The notes: generated from the sequence alone by a model not told the origin. 64,000 nt of DNA from Microbacterium oxydans (GCF_026559675.1 NZ_CP092891.1:620001-684000); one strand, 5' to 3'. Positions 9,055-17,968 are shown, numbered from the stretch's first letter. Numbers and translations are program-made.

Positions 9055-10023
9055 ATGAGCATTCCCGAACCGACCCAGACGCCCGACGGCCCCACCTACG
9101 AGGGGCGACTGCTCGACCGCGCCGACGAGGAGGTCGTCGACCAGGGCGCGGCGTTCGACATCCGCACCCTGATGAGTCGGCGCGGAGTGCTGGGACTGGC
9201 CGGCGTCGGTCTCGGTGCCGTGGTGCTGGCCGCCTGCGCGCCCGCGGCGTCCGGTGGGTCGACGGGCACGCCGACGCCGAGCGCGACATCCGGTCCGACG
9301 GCCTCGGGGGCGACGGTCGCCGAGATCCCCGACGAGACCGCAGGGCCCTATCCGGGCGACGGATCGAACGGGCCCGATGTGCTGGAGGATTCCGGGATCG
9401 TCCGCCAGGACATCCGGTCGTCGATCGACGGCGGCGCGATGGCCGAGGGCGTTCCTCTCTCCTTCGAACTGCAGATCCTCGACCTCGCGAACGGGGGAGT
9501 CCCCTTCGCCGGAGTGGCGGTGTACGCCTGGCACTGCACCGCCCAGGGCGAATACTCTCTCTACTCATCCGGCCTGGAGGACGTCACCTATCTCCGCGGC
9601 GTGCAGGTGGCGGATGCTCAGGGCCGGGTGTCGTTCACCTCCATCTTCCCCGGGTGCTATTCGGGTCGCTGGCCGCACATCCACTTCGAGGTCTATCCGG
9701 ACGTCTCGTCGATCACCGACTCGACCACCGCGATCGCGACGTCGCAGCTGGCGCTTCCCGAGGCCGCCTGCACCGCGGTCTACGCGGAGAAGGCCTACGA
9801 CGGGTCGTCGCAGAACCTCTCCCGGATCACGCTCGCCACCGACAACGTCTTCGGCGACGACGCCGGTGCGCTGCAGGTGGCGACGGTCACCGGAGACGTG
9901 TCCGCGGGCTACGCGGCCACCCTGGTCGTGGGCGTGGACACGACGACGGCACCCGTCGCCGGCGCGGCGCCGGGCGGAGGGCAGGGGGGACCGGGCGAGG
10001 GCGGGCAACCGCCGGCGGGCTGA
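9055..10023 (+). CDS. Secreted intradiol ring-cleavage dioxygenase-like lipoprotein (322 aa)
   Basis: Residues 1-40 are hydrophilic. They precede a Tat-like SRRG (41-44), a hydrophobic stretch and a lipobox LAAC with Cys at about 61. After a Ser/Thr/Gly spacer comes the extracellular intradiol dioxygenase domain: ETAGPYPGDGSNGPDVL, a Trp-His/Tyr segment (AVYAWHCTAQGEYSLYS) and GRWPHIHFEVYPD, which would supply the Tyr and His ligands of non-haem Fe(III). The tail is Gly/Pro-rich. Members of this group open catechol-type rings, but physiological substrates of secreted ones are poorly known. The start ATG has gaaggag nine bases upstream. The 40-residue pre-Tat extension is unusual. Confidence 0.85.
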   Translation: MSIPEPTQTPDGPTYEGRLLDRADEEVVDQGAAFDIRTLMSRRGVLGLAGVGLGAVVLAACAPAASGGSTGTPTPSATSGPTASGATVAEIPDETAGPYPGDGSNGPDVLEDSGIVRQDIRSSIDGGAMAEGVPLSFELQILDLANGGVPFAGVAVYAWHCTAQGEYSLYSSGLEDVTYLRGVQVADAQGRVSFTSIFPGCYSGRWPHIHFEVYPDVSSITDSTTAIATSQLALPEAACTAVYAEKAYDGSSQNLSRITLATDNVFGDDAGALQVATVTGDVSAGYAATLVVGVDTTTAPVAGAAPGGGQGGPGEGGQPPAG

Positions 10024-10214
10024 GCGGGAAGACGCGGATTCGGGCACTGGGTCTGCGGTCTGCTATGCTGATGACGCAGCGTGTGTGCTTCGCCCCTCTC
10101 GGCCGCCACGTCGCCACTGATCAGGGCCATCACGGACCGCGCACATCGATGCGTGCGGAATCCGCCCTCGATCTCACATCTTGCGGAGCGCCGATGCGTG
10201 TCCGCCACACAGCA

Positions 10215-10511
10215 ATGAGCATCACCATGAGTACGACCACCTTTCCCCCTTCCGATCCGTTGACCTGGAAGCAGGCCGACACCGACGTTCACGTCGCGAC
10301 CCGCGGCGGCGAATTCGCCGGCTTCGTCGAGTTCGACGGCACCACGCACCTCGTGCGCGACAACCACGGCACCGAGCTCGGCACGTTCGACGCGCTCGAC
10401 GACGCCTTCCGCGCTCTCGAAGAGGCGCACGAGCCGGCCCGCCGCGGACCGGCATTCCCGCCGATCCTTCCGCGCGCCTGGCGCCGGATGGCGCGTCGCG
10501 CCCGCGCCTGA
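10215..10511 (+). CDS. Small protein of unknown function (about 98 aa)
   Basis: I do not recognise a named family. The product is soluble, with an acidic middle (TWKQADTDVHVATRGGEFAG, FVEFDGTTHLVRDNHGTELG) and a basic C-terminus (ILPRAWRRMARRARA). Possible starts are ATG 10195 (ggag five bases upstream), 10215 and 10227; the conserved-looking part begins only after the last. It ends seven bases before the convergent lipoprotein gene. The 190 bases upstream contain a tgctatgct stretch near 10057-10065 that could be an extended -10. Confidence 0.55.
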   Translation: MSITMSTTTFPPSDPLTWKQADTDVHVATRGGEFAGFVEFDGTTHLVRDNHGTELGTFDALDDAFRALEEAHEPARRGPAFPPILPRAWRRMARRARA

Positions 10512-10518
10512 CGGCTCG

Positions 10519-10986
10519 TCAGCCCGCCTGCTCCTCCGGCCAGGTCTCCGGGATGCCGCCGTCCGGTGTCGCCGGAGTCACACCCTGCCAGGGCGTGATG
10601 ATCTCCCAGCCGGTCGCGCGCTTGCGCAGGAAGAAGACGAGTTCGTCCTCGTCCTGCATCTCGGCCATAGCATCGGTCGTGTCCCCGCAGCTTCGGGGAA
10701 GCGAGGTGACCACGATCTCCGCGTCGCCGTCTCCCTCGAGCCAGTCGTCGACCTCGACGTTCCACGTCGTGGCGGGGATGTCCATGTACGACGTCGTGCC
10801 CGCCTGATCGGCGATGTGCCCGCGCGCGACGGCGTCGGCCTCCGAGGCCGCATCCGCCGGCGCGTCGAAGAACACCCAGTCGATGCACGTCTGCGATGTC
10901 GTCAGGCTCGTGCACGACAGGAGCGGCACCGTCAGCGCAGCGAGTCCGATCGTCGACGCGGCGGTGCGGGCGAGGAGGCGGTTCAT
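10519..10986 (-). CDS. Putative lipoprotein of unknown function (155 aa)
   Basis: Starting at the ATG at 10986 the product begins MNRLLARTAASTIGLAAL and has a lipobox-like LLSC at about residues 22-25, so export and lipidation are likely. The mature part is acidic with one further Cys pair (QTC and RSCGD). An ATG six codons upstream (11004) is possible but would put a Cys and Asp residues before the signal. The gene is convergent with the small gene ending at 10511. No domain recognised. Confidence 0.7.
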   Translation of the reverse strand: MNRLLARTAASTIGLAALTVPLLSCTSLTTSQTCIDWVFFDAPADAASEADAVARGHIADQAGTTSYMDIPATTWNVEVDDWLEGDGDAEIVVTSLPRSCGDTTDAMAEMQDEDELVFFLRKRATGWEIITPWQGVTPATPDGGIPETWPEEQAG

Positions 10987-11132
10987 GCAGGGATCATCGC
11001 ACATCGGGGCGAAGAGGACACGGCGGGAACCGCAGCCGGACCCCCCTTTTCATGCACACGCGCAGCCGCGCGTCAAGGGTCGGCGATGTATTCCCGAAGG
11101 CGCATGGGGCCGGGGCTACTGTGAGGTAAGCG

Positions 11133-12305
11133 TTGGGCAATCGCCTTGGGCTTTCACAGCTCAAGGGCTCCGATCGTCAGGAGAAGATCATCTCCATCAC
11201 ACAGATCGAACCGACCGCGGCAACGCTGGGTCCGATTCGCCAGACGTACTCCGGCAACGCGGACTTCCCTCCCATGGCCAAGGCGTACAAGCAGGTGTCG
11301 CAGGTCGTCAAGGAGATGGGTCTGCTCCAGCGTGCCCAGTGGTTCTACGTCTTCGTCGCCGCCGGCATCGCCGTCGCCCTCGGTGGCCTCATCACCGGGT
11401 TCATCCTGCTCGGCGACAGCTGGTTCCAGCTGCTCATCGCCGCGGGCCTCGGCATCGTCCTGACCCAGATCGCGTTCCTCGGGCACGAGGCCGCGCACCG
11501 TCAGATCCTGACCACCGGGCCGGCGAACTTCAAGCTCGCCCGCATCGTGATCGCCAGCATCGGCATGAGCTACTCGTGGTGGGACTCGAAGCACACCAAG
11601 CACCACGGCAACCCGAACCAGGTCGGCAAGGACCCCGACATCGAGGTCGACACGATCTCGTTCCTCGAGGAGGACGCCGCGAAGGCGAAGGGTCTGATCA
11701 AGCTGATCACCCGCAAGCAGGGCTGGCTCTTCTTCCCCCTGCTCACGCTCGAAGGACTGAACCTCCACTTCCTCGGCCTGAAGTACCTGCTCACGACGAA
11801 GAACGTCAAGGGACGCTGGATCGAGCTCAGCATCATCGCGCTGCGGTTCGCCCTCATCCTCGTGCCCGTGTTCATGATGCTCCCGCTCGGAATGGCCTTC
11901 GCCTTCATGGGCGTGCAGTTCGCGGTGTTCGGCGTCTACATGGGAGCCGCGTTCGCCCCGAACCACAAGGGCATGCCGATCATCGAGCCCGGCGCCCGTC
12001 TCGACTTCTTCACCAAGCAGGTCCGCACCTCCCGCAACATCAGCGGCGGATGGTGGACGACCTGGCTCATGGGCGGCCTGAACTACCAGGTGGAGCACCA
12101 CCTCTTCCCGAGCATGCCGCGACCGTACCTGTCCAAGGCGCGCGAGATCGTCCGCGACTACTGCGCGGCGAACGACGTGCCGTACACCGAGACCAGCCTG
12201 GGCCGCTCGTACATGATCGTGATCGAGTACCTGAACCGGGTGGGACTCTCCGCCGGCGCCGATCCGTTCGACTGCCCGGCAGTGGCGCAGTTCGGTCGGG
12301 CGTAA
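11133..12305 (+). CDS. Membrane fatty acid desaturase, acyl-CoA/front-end type (up to 390 aa)
   Basis: Di-iron integral membrane desaturase with the three His boxes: HEAAH (about residue 118), HTKHH (about 154) and QVEHHLFPSMPR near the C-terminus. Hydrophobic pairs lie between the boxes. This would introduce a double bond into a membrane-lipid acyl chain. The start is uncertain: the only standard-type codon before the conserved part (TLGPIRQTYSG) is a TTG at 11133, with gaggtaag just upstream and a -10-like TACTGT (11111-11116) before that. A perfect hairpin terminator follows the stop. Confidence 0.88.
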   Translation: MGNRLGLSQLKGSDRQEKIISITQIEPTAATLGPIRQTYSGNADFPPMAKAYKQVSQVVKEMGLLQRAQWFYVFVAAGIAVALGGLITGFILLGDSWFQLLIAAGLGIVLTQIAFLGHEAAHRQILTTGPANFKLARIVIASIGMSYSWWDSKHTKHHGNPNQVGKDPDIEVDTISFLEEDAAKAKGLIKLITRKQGWLFFPLLTLEGLNLHFLGLKYLLTTKNVKGRWIELSIIALRFALILVPVFMMLPLGMAFAFMGVQFAVFGVYMGAAFAPNHKGMPIIEPGARLDFFTKQVRTSRNISGGWWTTWLMGGLNYQVEHHLFPSMPRPYLSKAREIVRDYCAANDVPYTETSLGRSYMIVIEYLNRVGLSAGADPFDCPAVAQFGRA

Positions 12306-12341
12306 CCCCAGACTTCACCGGGCCCGATCAGCCCGGGAAAC

Positions 12342-12379
12342 ACAGAGGCGCGAGCAGGAATCCCTGCTCGCGCCTCTGT
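12342..12379. terminator. Bidirectional hairpin terminator
   Basis: A perfect 17-bp stem (12342-12358 with 12363-12379) and a 4-base loop AATC, placed between the convergent desaturase and DivIVA-domain genes. There is no long T run, as is usual in high-GC actinobacteria. Confidence 0.8.
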
Positions 12380-12392
12380 CGTCGGTGCGGTC

Positions 12393-13796
12393 CTACTTGG
12401 ACTTCTTCTTCGTCTCGACCACGTCGATGGTGATCTTCTCGAGGGGACGGTCGTCGTCCAGCTCGTCGTCGAGAACCTCGTCGCCGAGGAACGTCTCCGC
12501 GGGCGCCTCGTCGGCGGGTGCGTCGGCCGGTGCCTCGGCGGTCTCCGACGGTGCGACCGCCGCGAACTCCGTCGGCAGCGAGTCGTCGGAGAAGATGCCG
12601 TCGGGGCGGATGAGCTCCTTGACCTCGGCCATGAAGCTCGTGAGCTGCTGCTGCTGCCAGCGCAGCTGCCGAGTACGGTCCTCAGCGTCGTGCAGCACGG
12701 CCGTGGTGTGACCGGTGACCGAATCGACGATCTTCTGCGCCTTCGCACGAGCACGCTCGAGGGTCTCGCGAGCACGGACCTGCGCCTCGGCCTCGATGGC
12801 CTGCGCCTGGGAGCGAGTCAGGCGCTCGTAGTCCTCTGCGCGCGCCGAGATGCGCTGGGCGTGCTCGAGGGATGCGGCGACCTGCTCGTTGGCGTCGTTG
12901 GTGATGCGCTCGGCGTGCGCCACGGCCTGGTTGTGCAGCACGAGGAACTCCTGCTGCGCGTCGTCCTGCCGGCGGGTGAGGGTCTCCTCGAACTCCAGCA
13001 CGCGCGCGTTCATGTCGCGCACCTCGCGCTCGGCGTCCGCCCGCAGCTGGGTGGTCTCGCGCGTGACGAGGGAGCGCAGCGCGGCCGCGCCCTTCTCGGC
13101 CTCGGTGCGGATCGCGGTCGCCTCCTGGGCGGCCTGGTTGACCTTCTCGGTCGCGTGCGCGGCCTCGCGCTCGATGCGCGCCTCGTGCGCGGTGTACTCG
13201 GTGTCCATCTTGAGGCGCACCTGGTCGGCGTCGCGCTGCGCCTGGGCGGTGATCCGCTCGGCGTCGGCGTCGGCCTCGGCGCGCTGTGCGGTGACCTCCT
13301 CGCGGGCGGACGTCATCAGGCGATCGGCCTGCACCGCGGCGTTCTGGATGAGGACGTTCGCCTGCTCCTCGGCGACACGCAGGATCGCCTCGAACTGCTG
13401 ACGCGACGGAGCCTCTTCGCCGTCTGCCTGCGGCGCGTCGACGAGCTCCGAGGTGAGGGTCGCGACCTGCTGCTCGGCGTCGGAGGCCTTGGCGTTCGCG
13501 GCGGTCAGCTCGCTCTCGAGCGCTTCGCGGGCCTTGCGCTCCTCTTCCCGCACCGCTTCGACGGCCTCCTCTTCGCGTGCCTGAGCCTCGGCGACATCGG
13601 CGGCGGCCTGCTTGAGCTGGTTGCGGAGGGTCGCGAGTGCGGCGTCGACCTCGCCCTTGTCGTAGCCGCGGAAGCCGACGGTGAACGCGCCCGTGCCCGC
13701 GCCCTGCTGGTCGCGCGGCGGGGTCTCGATCAGCTGGTCGAAGAAGTCCGGCGAGCGCTCGCCGTCGCGGTCGGCGGATCCGGAGGAATCGCTCAT
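12393..13796 (-). CDS. DivIVA-domain coiled-coil protein (467 aa)
   Basis: After a hydrophilic start, residues 38-54 carry the DivIVA N-terminal motif (FTVGFRGYDKGEVDAAL). Several hundred residues of Ala/Glu/Arg-rich heptad coiled coil follow, then an acidic, Ala/Pro-rich segment and a basic tail ending ETKKKSK. DivIVA/Wag31-type proteins mark curved membrane at poles and septa and recruit cell-wall machinery. This one is longer than typical Wag31, so it may be a second, scaffold-type paralogue. The ATG at 13796 is preferred over 13805 because agaaagg lies at good distance only from it. A TAGGCT hexamer at 13946-13941 could be its -10. Confidence 0.82.
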   Translation of the reverse strand: MSDSSGSADRDGERSPDFFDQLIETPPRDQQGAGTGAFTVGFRGYDKGEVDAALATLRNQLKQAAADVAEAQAREEEAVEAVREEERKAREALESELTAANAKASDAEQQVATLTSELVDAPQADGEEAPSRQQFEAILRVAEEQANVLIQNAAVQADRLMTSAREEVTAQRAEADADAERITAQAQRDADQVRLKMDTEYTAHEARIEREAAHATEKVNQAAQEATAIRTEAEKGAAALRSLVTRETTQLRADAEREVRDMNARVLEFEETLTRRQDDAQQEFLVLHNQAVAHAERITNDANEQVAASLEHAQRISARAEDYERLTRSQAQAIEAEAQVRARETLERARAKAQKIVDSVTGHTTAVLHDAEDRTRQLRWQQQQLTSFMAEVKELIRPDGIFSDDSLPTEFAAVAPSETAEAPADAPADEAPAETFLGDEVLDDELDDDRPLEKITIDVVETKKKSK

Positions 13797-14013
13797 GTGG
13801 TTCATGCCTTTCTGGCGTGGCCACACGGCGGAGCTGCGGCTCCATCCCGATGGACGGGATCGTGCGACCGGAGGAGGTCGTCTGGGCTCACGCCACGACC
13901 GTGACCCGGCGGAGGGCCGGCCAGGCGAGGCGCGCCTCTCAGCCTAGTTGCGTCGGCGGGATCCTGCGCGTCCGGTTTCGGGGCGTGGGCGGCAGGCGTC
14001 CCGTCGCGGGGGA

Positions 14014-14538
14014 TCAGGCGTCGCGCTCCCAGCGGGCGTTGCGGTCGTCGAGGAGCGGGCCCCGCCGATACCCGATCGTCGCGCCGTCGCCGACGGTCAC
14101 CCCGCGTGCGTCGGCGATCGAGGCCACGCGGGATCGCAGGTCCGTCCAGGGCTGCGCCGTCTGCGGGAAGCCCAGGTACTCGCGGAACGTCTCGACCTGC
14201 ATCCGCGTGCCCTCCGGATCGGCCACGAGGCGGACGATCGTGTCATCCGGTTCGGCGAAGCGGATGCCGTAGCCGCCGTCCTCGCGGATGGTGCACTCTT
14301 CGCGCGCCGTCACCGTCGCCGACGCCAGGATCTCCCGCGCGAGCGCTTCCGGGGCGTGGATGACGAGCGGGGTGCCGAGCACGTCGAGCGTCTCGGCGAG
14401 TCGCGCGGCGGCGTACCTGTTCCCCGTGTGCTCGCCGTCCTGGGCGGCGCGGCGCTTCGACCGGCTCCTCAGGAGAGGGCCGCCGATGATCAGCGCGAGG
14501 ATCAGCAGACCGAGCAGGAGATAGAGGGGAAGGTCCAC
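14014..14538 (-). CDS. Single-pass membrane protein of unknown function (174 aa)
   Basis: It starts with GTG 17 bases after the upstream stop and goes at once into one membrane segment (LPLYLLLGLLILALIIGG). A basic stop-transfer stretch RSRSKRRAA and a soluble domain of about 130 residues follow (DVLGTPLVIHAPEALAREIL, DGGYGIRFAEPDDTIVRLVA). I recognise no family. The layout is of a membrane-anchored cytoplasmic domain. It is probably co-transcribed with the small gene at 14556-14861. Confidence 0.7.
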   Translation of the reverse strand: MDLPLYLLLGLLILALIIGGPLLRSRSKRRAAQDGEHTGNRYAAARLAETLDVLGTPLVIHAPEALAREILASATVTAREECTIREDGGYGIRFAEPDDTIVRLVADPEGTRMQVETFREYLGFPQTAQPWTDLRSRVASIADARGVTVGDGATIGYRRGPLLDDRNARWERDA

Positions 14539-14555
14539 GGCGAACGCGGCGCCCG

Positions 14556-14861
14556 TCAGTGCAGCGGGATCAGATGGTCGAGGACGAGCTCGCCGGTCGC
14601 GTTGAGCGACTGCATCATCTCGGCGATCAGTCGTGCGTCGATCGGAGGGTTCTCGGCGGCGTCGAAGCCGAACTGCAGGGGGATCGCGGGGTGGATCCAC
14701 ACGGTCGCGCGCTGGTCGATGCCGCTGTCGACGGGACGCCAGGTCATCATGAAGCTCTCCTGGCGGCGGAGCTTGGTGGCGATCACGATCTTCAGGTGTG
14801 CGAGCGTCACATCCTCGATCAGGATCGGGTCGGACGTCCCGTCGTACCTGAGTCTTCCCAT
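14556..14861 (-). CDS. Small conserved Microbacteriaceae protein, DUF7882-like (101 aa)
   Basis: The opening MGRLRYDGTSDPILIEDVTL and the segment LAHLKIVIATKLRRQESFMM are typical of a small family common in Microbacteriaceae and sometimes mislabelled as DNA ligase; to my knowledge its function is unknown. The protein is soluble, about 100 residues, with no catalytic motif I can see. The start is leaderless: TAGCGT lies six bases before the ATG. It probably heads a two-gene transcript with the membrane protein that follows. Confidence 0.75.
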   Translation of the reverse strand: MGRLRYDGTSDPILIEDVTLAHLKIVIATKLRRQESFMMTWRPVDSGIDQRATVWIHPAIPLQFGFDAAENPPIDARLIAEMMQSLNATGELVLDHLIPLH

Positions 14862-14867
14862 GCTTGC

Positions 14868-14873
14868 ACGCTA
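14868..14873 (-). promoter_or_regulatory. -10 hexamer TAGCGT, leaderless start
   Basis: On the minus strand TAGCGT is followed by six bases (GCAAGC) and the ATG at 14861. Confidence 0.6.
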
Positions 14874-14988
14874 CACCCGGCGCGGACCCTGCCTCTTCCG
14901 GAGCCGTCGCGCAACCCCCTCTGCATCCGCGGGACGGGTCGATAGCGTCGCAGGAGGATACGGAGGAAGAAGACGAGCGGAGGGCAGG

Positions 14989-15261
14989 ATGCAGACCATG
15001 GTGCGCGCGCGGATCGCACTCAACGAAGCAGAGTTCTTCCTGGCTCAGGGCCAGGACGTCGCGGATCTCCGACGGCGGATCGAGGAGGCGATGCACTCCG
15101 GCGGGCGGTTCGTGGACTTCGTCGTGGTCGGCAATCGTGCGATCAGCGTCCTCATCGCCTCCGCCACCCAGGTCGTGATCTCGGTCGAGACCGTGGACTT
15201 CGACGCCAGGGACACCGGCGATGACGCGATGCCGTACGGCGGGGAGTTCGACCTGCTCTGA
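14989..15261 (+). CDS. Small protein of unknown function (90 aa)
   Basis: The start is set by gcggaggg just before the ATG at 14989; a second ATG at 14998 is spaced too far from that site. The product has a helix-strand pattern (RARIALNEAEFFLAQGQDV, FVDFVVVGNRAISVLIASA) and an acidic C-terminus. I recognise no family; the sequence resembles small actinobacterial proteins of unknown role. A TAGCGT at 14943-14948 is a possible -10 for a transcript with a 40-base leader. It is divergent from the DUF7882-like gene. Confidence 0.65.
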   Translation: MQTMVRARIALNEAEFFLAQGQDVADLRRRIEEAMHSGGRFVDFVVVGNRAISVLIASATQVVISVETVDFDARDTGDDAMPYGGEFDLL

Positions 15262-15386
15262 CGCGGCGCTCCGACGCGGATCCGCCGCGCCCTCGGAGGT
15301 GCACGCGGACGCACGTCGCGGCACTGGTACGGTGACGACGGAGGGCACACGCCCCTGGGGCCGCCGAACGAAAGAAAACCTTCGAG

Positions 15387-16712
15387 ATGAAGCGACCGTC
15401 CCGCGTGCGCCTCGGCCGCATCGGGATCGCCGCCGTGCTCGCGGTCGCGATCGGCGCACTCGCGCCCCTGCTCTCGTCGAGCACCCCGGCGGTCGCCGCC
15501 ACGGACGGCCGGATGGTCTATCCGGCTTCCGGCAACATCCAGTCCAAGGTCGGCGACGGCTGTCGCAACAACTACCGCGCACACGACGGCATCGACATCT
15601 CGGGCCAGGGTGGAACCCCGATCCTCGCGGCCTACGACGGTGTGATCAAGTCACGGACGGTCAACAGCGGCTACGGGAACTACACCGACGTCGAGCACCC
15701 GGGCGGATACGTCACCCGGTATGCCCACATGGCATCGCCCGGGACCTATGCGCCGGGGACCAGGGTCGTCCGCGGCCAGCAGATCGGCGTGGTCGGCAAC
15801 ACGGGCAACTCGCCGGCGTACCACCTGCACTTCGAGGTGCGGCTGAACGGGAGCGTCTACACCGCGGTGAACAACGGCTTCACGTGTCTCTCGAACATCA
15901 CGCGCGGCGGGACGATCCCCATGCTCTTCCCCGGTCTCGGCTCCGGGCCGGCACCGTCGGTGGGCGCGGCCGACTACACCGGTGACGGCAAGGCGGACCT
16001 GCTGGTCGTCGCGGGGAACGGCGACCTCCGGCTCCGCGCCGGGACCGGGGCCGGAGGGTTCCAGCCTCCGACGACGGTCTTCTCGGGCTGGGGCAGCACG
16101 CGGCGGCATGTGACCCACACCGACTTCAACGGTGACGGGAAGGCGGATATCCTCGTGGCGCGTGAAGACGGCGCGCTGGAGTTCTACGCCGGGACCGGGG
16201 ACGGCAAGTTCGCCCGCGCGACGACTCCGGGCGCCGGCTGGTACGGCGTGCTGCATATCGCGTCGGGTGCGGATTACACGGGTGACGGACGGCAGGATGT
16301 CCTCGGTGTGTCTCCGAGCGGGGTCCTGACCATCTACCCGGGTAACGGAGCCGGTGGATTCCGCAGTCCGAGCATCAGGGCCGGTGCGGGGTGGCAGGGC
16401 TTCCACTTCCTCGTCGGCGGAGACTTCGACAACGACGGACGCGGCGATGTCGTCGCCGTGGCGGATTCGGGCAAGCTCTACTTCTATCGGGGCACCGGCA
16501 GCGGCCTCGGACCGCCGCAGCTCGTCGGCGAGGGGTGGCAGGAGATGACCGCTCTCACCGGCGGCGTCGACTACAACGGCGACGGCCGCGCCGACCTGCT
16601 CGCACGGACCCCCTCCGGCCAGCTCTACCTGTACCCGGGCAACGGCAACGGCACGTTCGGAACCCGGTCCCTGGTCAGCGCGGACTGGGCCGACCACCTC
16701 GCCATCGAGTAG
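15387..16712 (+). CDS. Secreted M23 peptidase with C-terminal FG-GAP/VCBS repeats (441 aa)
   Basis: A Sec-type signal peptide (MKRPSRVRLGRIGIAAVLAV with cleavage near AVAA at about residue 38) precedes a LytM/M23 metallopeptidase domain. That domain holds HDGIDI (about residue 66, zinc His and Asp) and HLHFE (about 146). From about residue 190 there are five repeats of FG-GAP/VCBS type with Ca-binding-like DYTGDGKADLL, DFNGDGKADILVA and DFDNDGRGDVVAV. This suggests a peptidoglycan endopeptidase or a wall-binding derivative with a beta-propeller for ligand binding. All Zn residues appear present, so activity is plausible. It is monocistronic. Confidence 0.9.
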   Translation: MKRPSRVRLGRIGIAAVLAVAIGALAPLLSSSTPAVAATDGRMVYPASGNIQSKVGDGCRNNYRAHDGIDISGQGGTPILAAYDGVIKSRTVNSGYGNYTDVEHPGGYVTRYAHMASPGTYAPGTRVVRGQQIGVVGNTGNSPAYHLHFEVRLNGSVYTAVNNGFTCLSNITRGGTIPMLFPGLGSGPAPSVGAADYTGDGKADLLVVAGNGDLRLRAGTGAGGFQPPTTVFSGWGSTRRHVTHTDFNGDGKADILVAREDGALEFYAGTGDGKFARATTPGAGWYGVLHIASGADYTGDGRQDVLGVSPSGVLTIYPGNGAGGFRSPSIRAGAGWQGFHFLVGGDFDNDGRGDVVAVADSGKLYFYRGTGSGLGPPQLVGEGWQEMTALTGGVDYNGDGRADLLARTPSGQLYLYPGNGNGTFGTRSLVSADWADHLAIE

Positions 16713-16764
16713 AGTAGCCGTTCCCGAGGCGCGGTCGCGCCGAGGGAGCGCGGTGCGCGGGGCG

Positions 16765-16770
16765 TATCGT
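16765..16770 (+). promoter_or_regulatory. -10 hexamer TATCGT, leaderless start
   Basis: TATCGT, six bases (GGGCCC), then ATG at 16777. Confidence 0.6.
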
Positions 16771-16776
16771 GGGCCC

Positions 16777-17622
16777 ATGGCAGACCCCACGTTCGAGGAG
16801 ATCGCCGCGGCACTCTCCGCGGGACCCCCGGAAGCGTTCGTCTCCTCCCGCAAGGCCCGTGCCGAGGAATCCGGGAGTCCCGAGCTCGCGTCGCGGATCC
16901 TCGCGCTCCGCAAACCGTCGATCGCCGCCTGGGTCCTCAACGTCTTCGCTCAGGAGCGCGCGGCACAGCTGCGGGAGGCGCTGCAGCTGGCGGCAGAGCT
17001 GCGCGAAGCGCAGGACGATCTGGACGCGCGAGCCCTGGCGAAGCTGGGACGCGAGCGGCGCGCCTTGACCCGCCGTCTCGCCGAGGGCGCGGCCGAGCTG
17101 GCGAGATCCCGAGGGGAGCGCATCACCTCCGCGACGGTCGAGGCCGTCGAGCAGAGCATCTCCGCGGCGTTCTTCGATCAGGACGCCGCCGCCGCGGTCG
17201 CCTCCGGCCGACTGGTGCGGGCGCTCGAGGCGGGGGCGACATCGGACGACGTGCGCGATGCCATCGCGGGAGAGCTGCCGGGGCGGGAGCCCGTGCCGCA
17301 GCGCCCGCCGGATGAGCTTCAGGCGCGACGGGTCCGCCGAGAAGCCGAACGCCGACTGGCTGCGGCGGAGAAGGAGCAGGCGTCCGCGGAGAAAGAGCTC
17401 GGGAAGCGCGATGCGGAGCTGGAGACGCTGCAGGAGCGCACGGAGGAGCTGTGCGAGAGGGTGACCGCCCTCGAGGAGGAGCTCGCCAAGGTGCGGGAGG
17501 AGTCATCGCGCGTGCAGCAGGACCTGCCGCGGGCGAGGGAGGCGCGCGCCACGGCGGCGGAGCAGGCGGATGCCGCTGCCGACGCGGTGGCGGAGGCGCG
17601 GCGGTCGCTGGAGGAGCTCTAG
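16777..17622 (+). CDS. Coiled-coil protein of unknown function (281 aa)
   Basis: The N-terminal 60 residues (FEEIAAALSAGPPEAFVSSR, KPSIAAWVLNVFAQERAAQL) form a helical region. After it the chain is almost wholly Ala/Glu/Arg/Leu heptads, strongest from residue 170 to the end. There is no membrane segment or signal, so it is cytosolic. The family occurs in Microbacteriaceae without a known role, as far as I can tell. The start is set by the leaderless arrangement; an upstream ATG-less extension to 16753 is not needed. Confidence 0.7.
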   Translation: MADPTFEEIAAALSAGPPEAFVSSRKARAEESGSPELASRILALRKPSIAAWVLNVFAQERAAQLREALQLAAELREAQDDLDARALAKLGRERRALTRRLAEGAAELARSRGERITSATVEAVEQSISAAFFDQDAAAAVASGRLVRALEAGATSDDVRDAIAGELPGREPVPQRPPDELQARRVRREAERRLAAAEKEQASAEKELGKRDAELETLQERTEELCERVTALEEELAKVREESSRVQQDLPRAREARATAAEQADAAADAVAEARRSLEEL

Positions 17623-17659
17623 ACGCCGGGTCATAGCCGTCCGCCGACCGCCTCAGGCC

Positions 17660-17962
17660 TCAGCTCGAGCGATGCCGGAGGCGCCCCGGGAGGAAGGGGA
17701 GGATCGGCGCGCGGTACTCGAGGGCGCCGGCATCCTCGGGGCGGAGGGTGATCTCCGCGCTCCCGAAGCGCCAGAGCCGGTTGAACAGGAACACGCCGAT
17801 GGTCACGGCGCGATCGGCCGGGACCTGCCAGGTGCCCGCACCCCACTGCGTCGGCTGGCCGCGTCCGCCGATCACGAGCGTCGGTCGGATCCCGCCGTAG
17901 AGCGCGAGGGGCGGCTTGCGCAGCAGGAGGTCGATGCGTCGGGTCGCGTCGTCAGCGGTCAC
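17660..17962 (-). CDS. Small protein of unknown function (100 aa)
   Basis: A soluble protein with several beta-prone segments (PTLVIGGRGQPTQWGAGTW, AVTIGVFLFNRLWRFGSAEI) and a basic Pro-rich end. It resembles the short beta-rich proteins that modify ligand or membrane surfaces, but I cannot name a family. It starts at GTG 17962 with TAGACT six bases before, so it is leaderless. It is convergent with the coiled-coil gene and has 38 bases between the stops. Confidence 0.65.
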   Translation of the reverse strand: MTADDATRRIDLLLRKPPLALYGGIRPTLVIGGRGQPTQWGAGTWQVPADRAVTIGVFLFNRLWRFGSAEITLRPEDAGALEYRAPILPFLPGRLRHRSS

Positions 17963-17968
17963 CGCCCG

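Noticed and set aside
10078..10194. Possible small RNA after tgctatgct
   Set aside because: No clear terminator hairpin or conserved structure could be seen, so only a possible -10 is mentioned.
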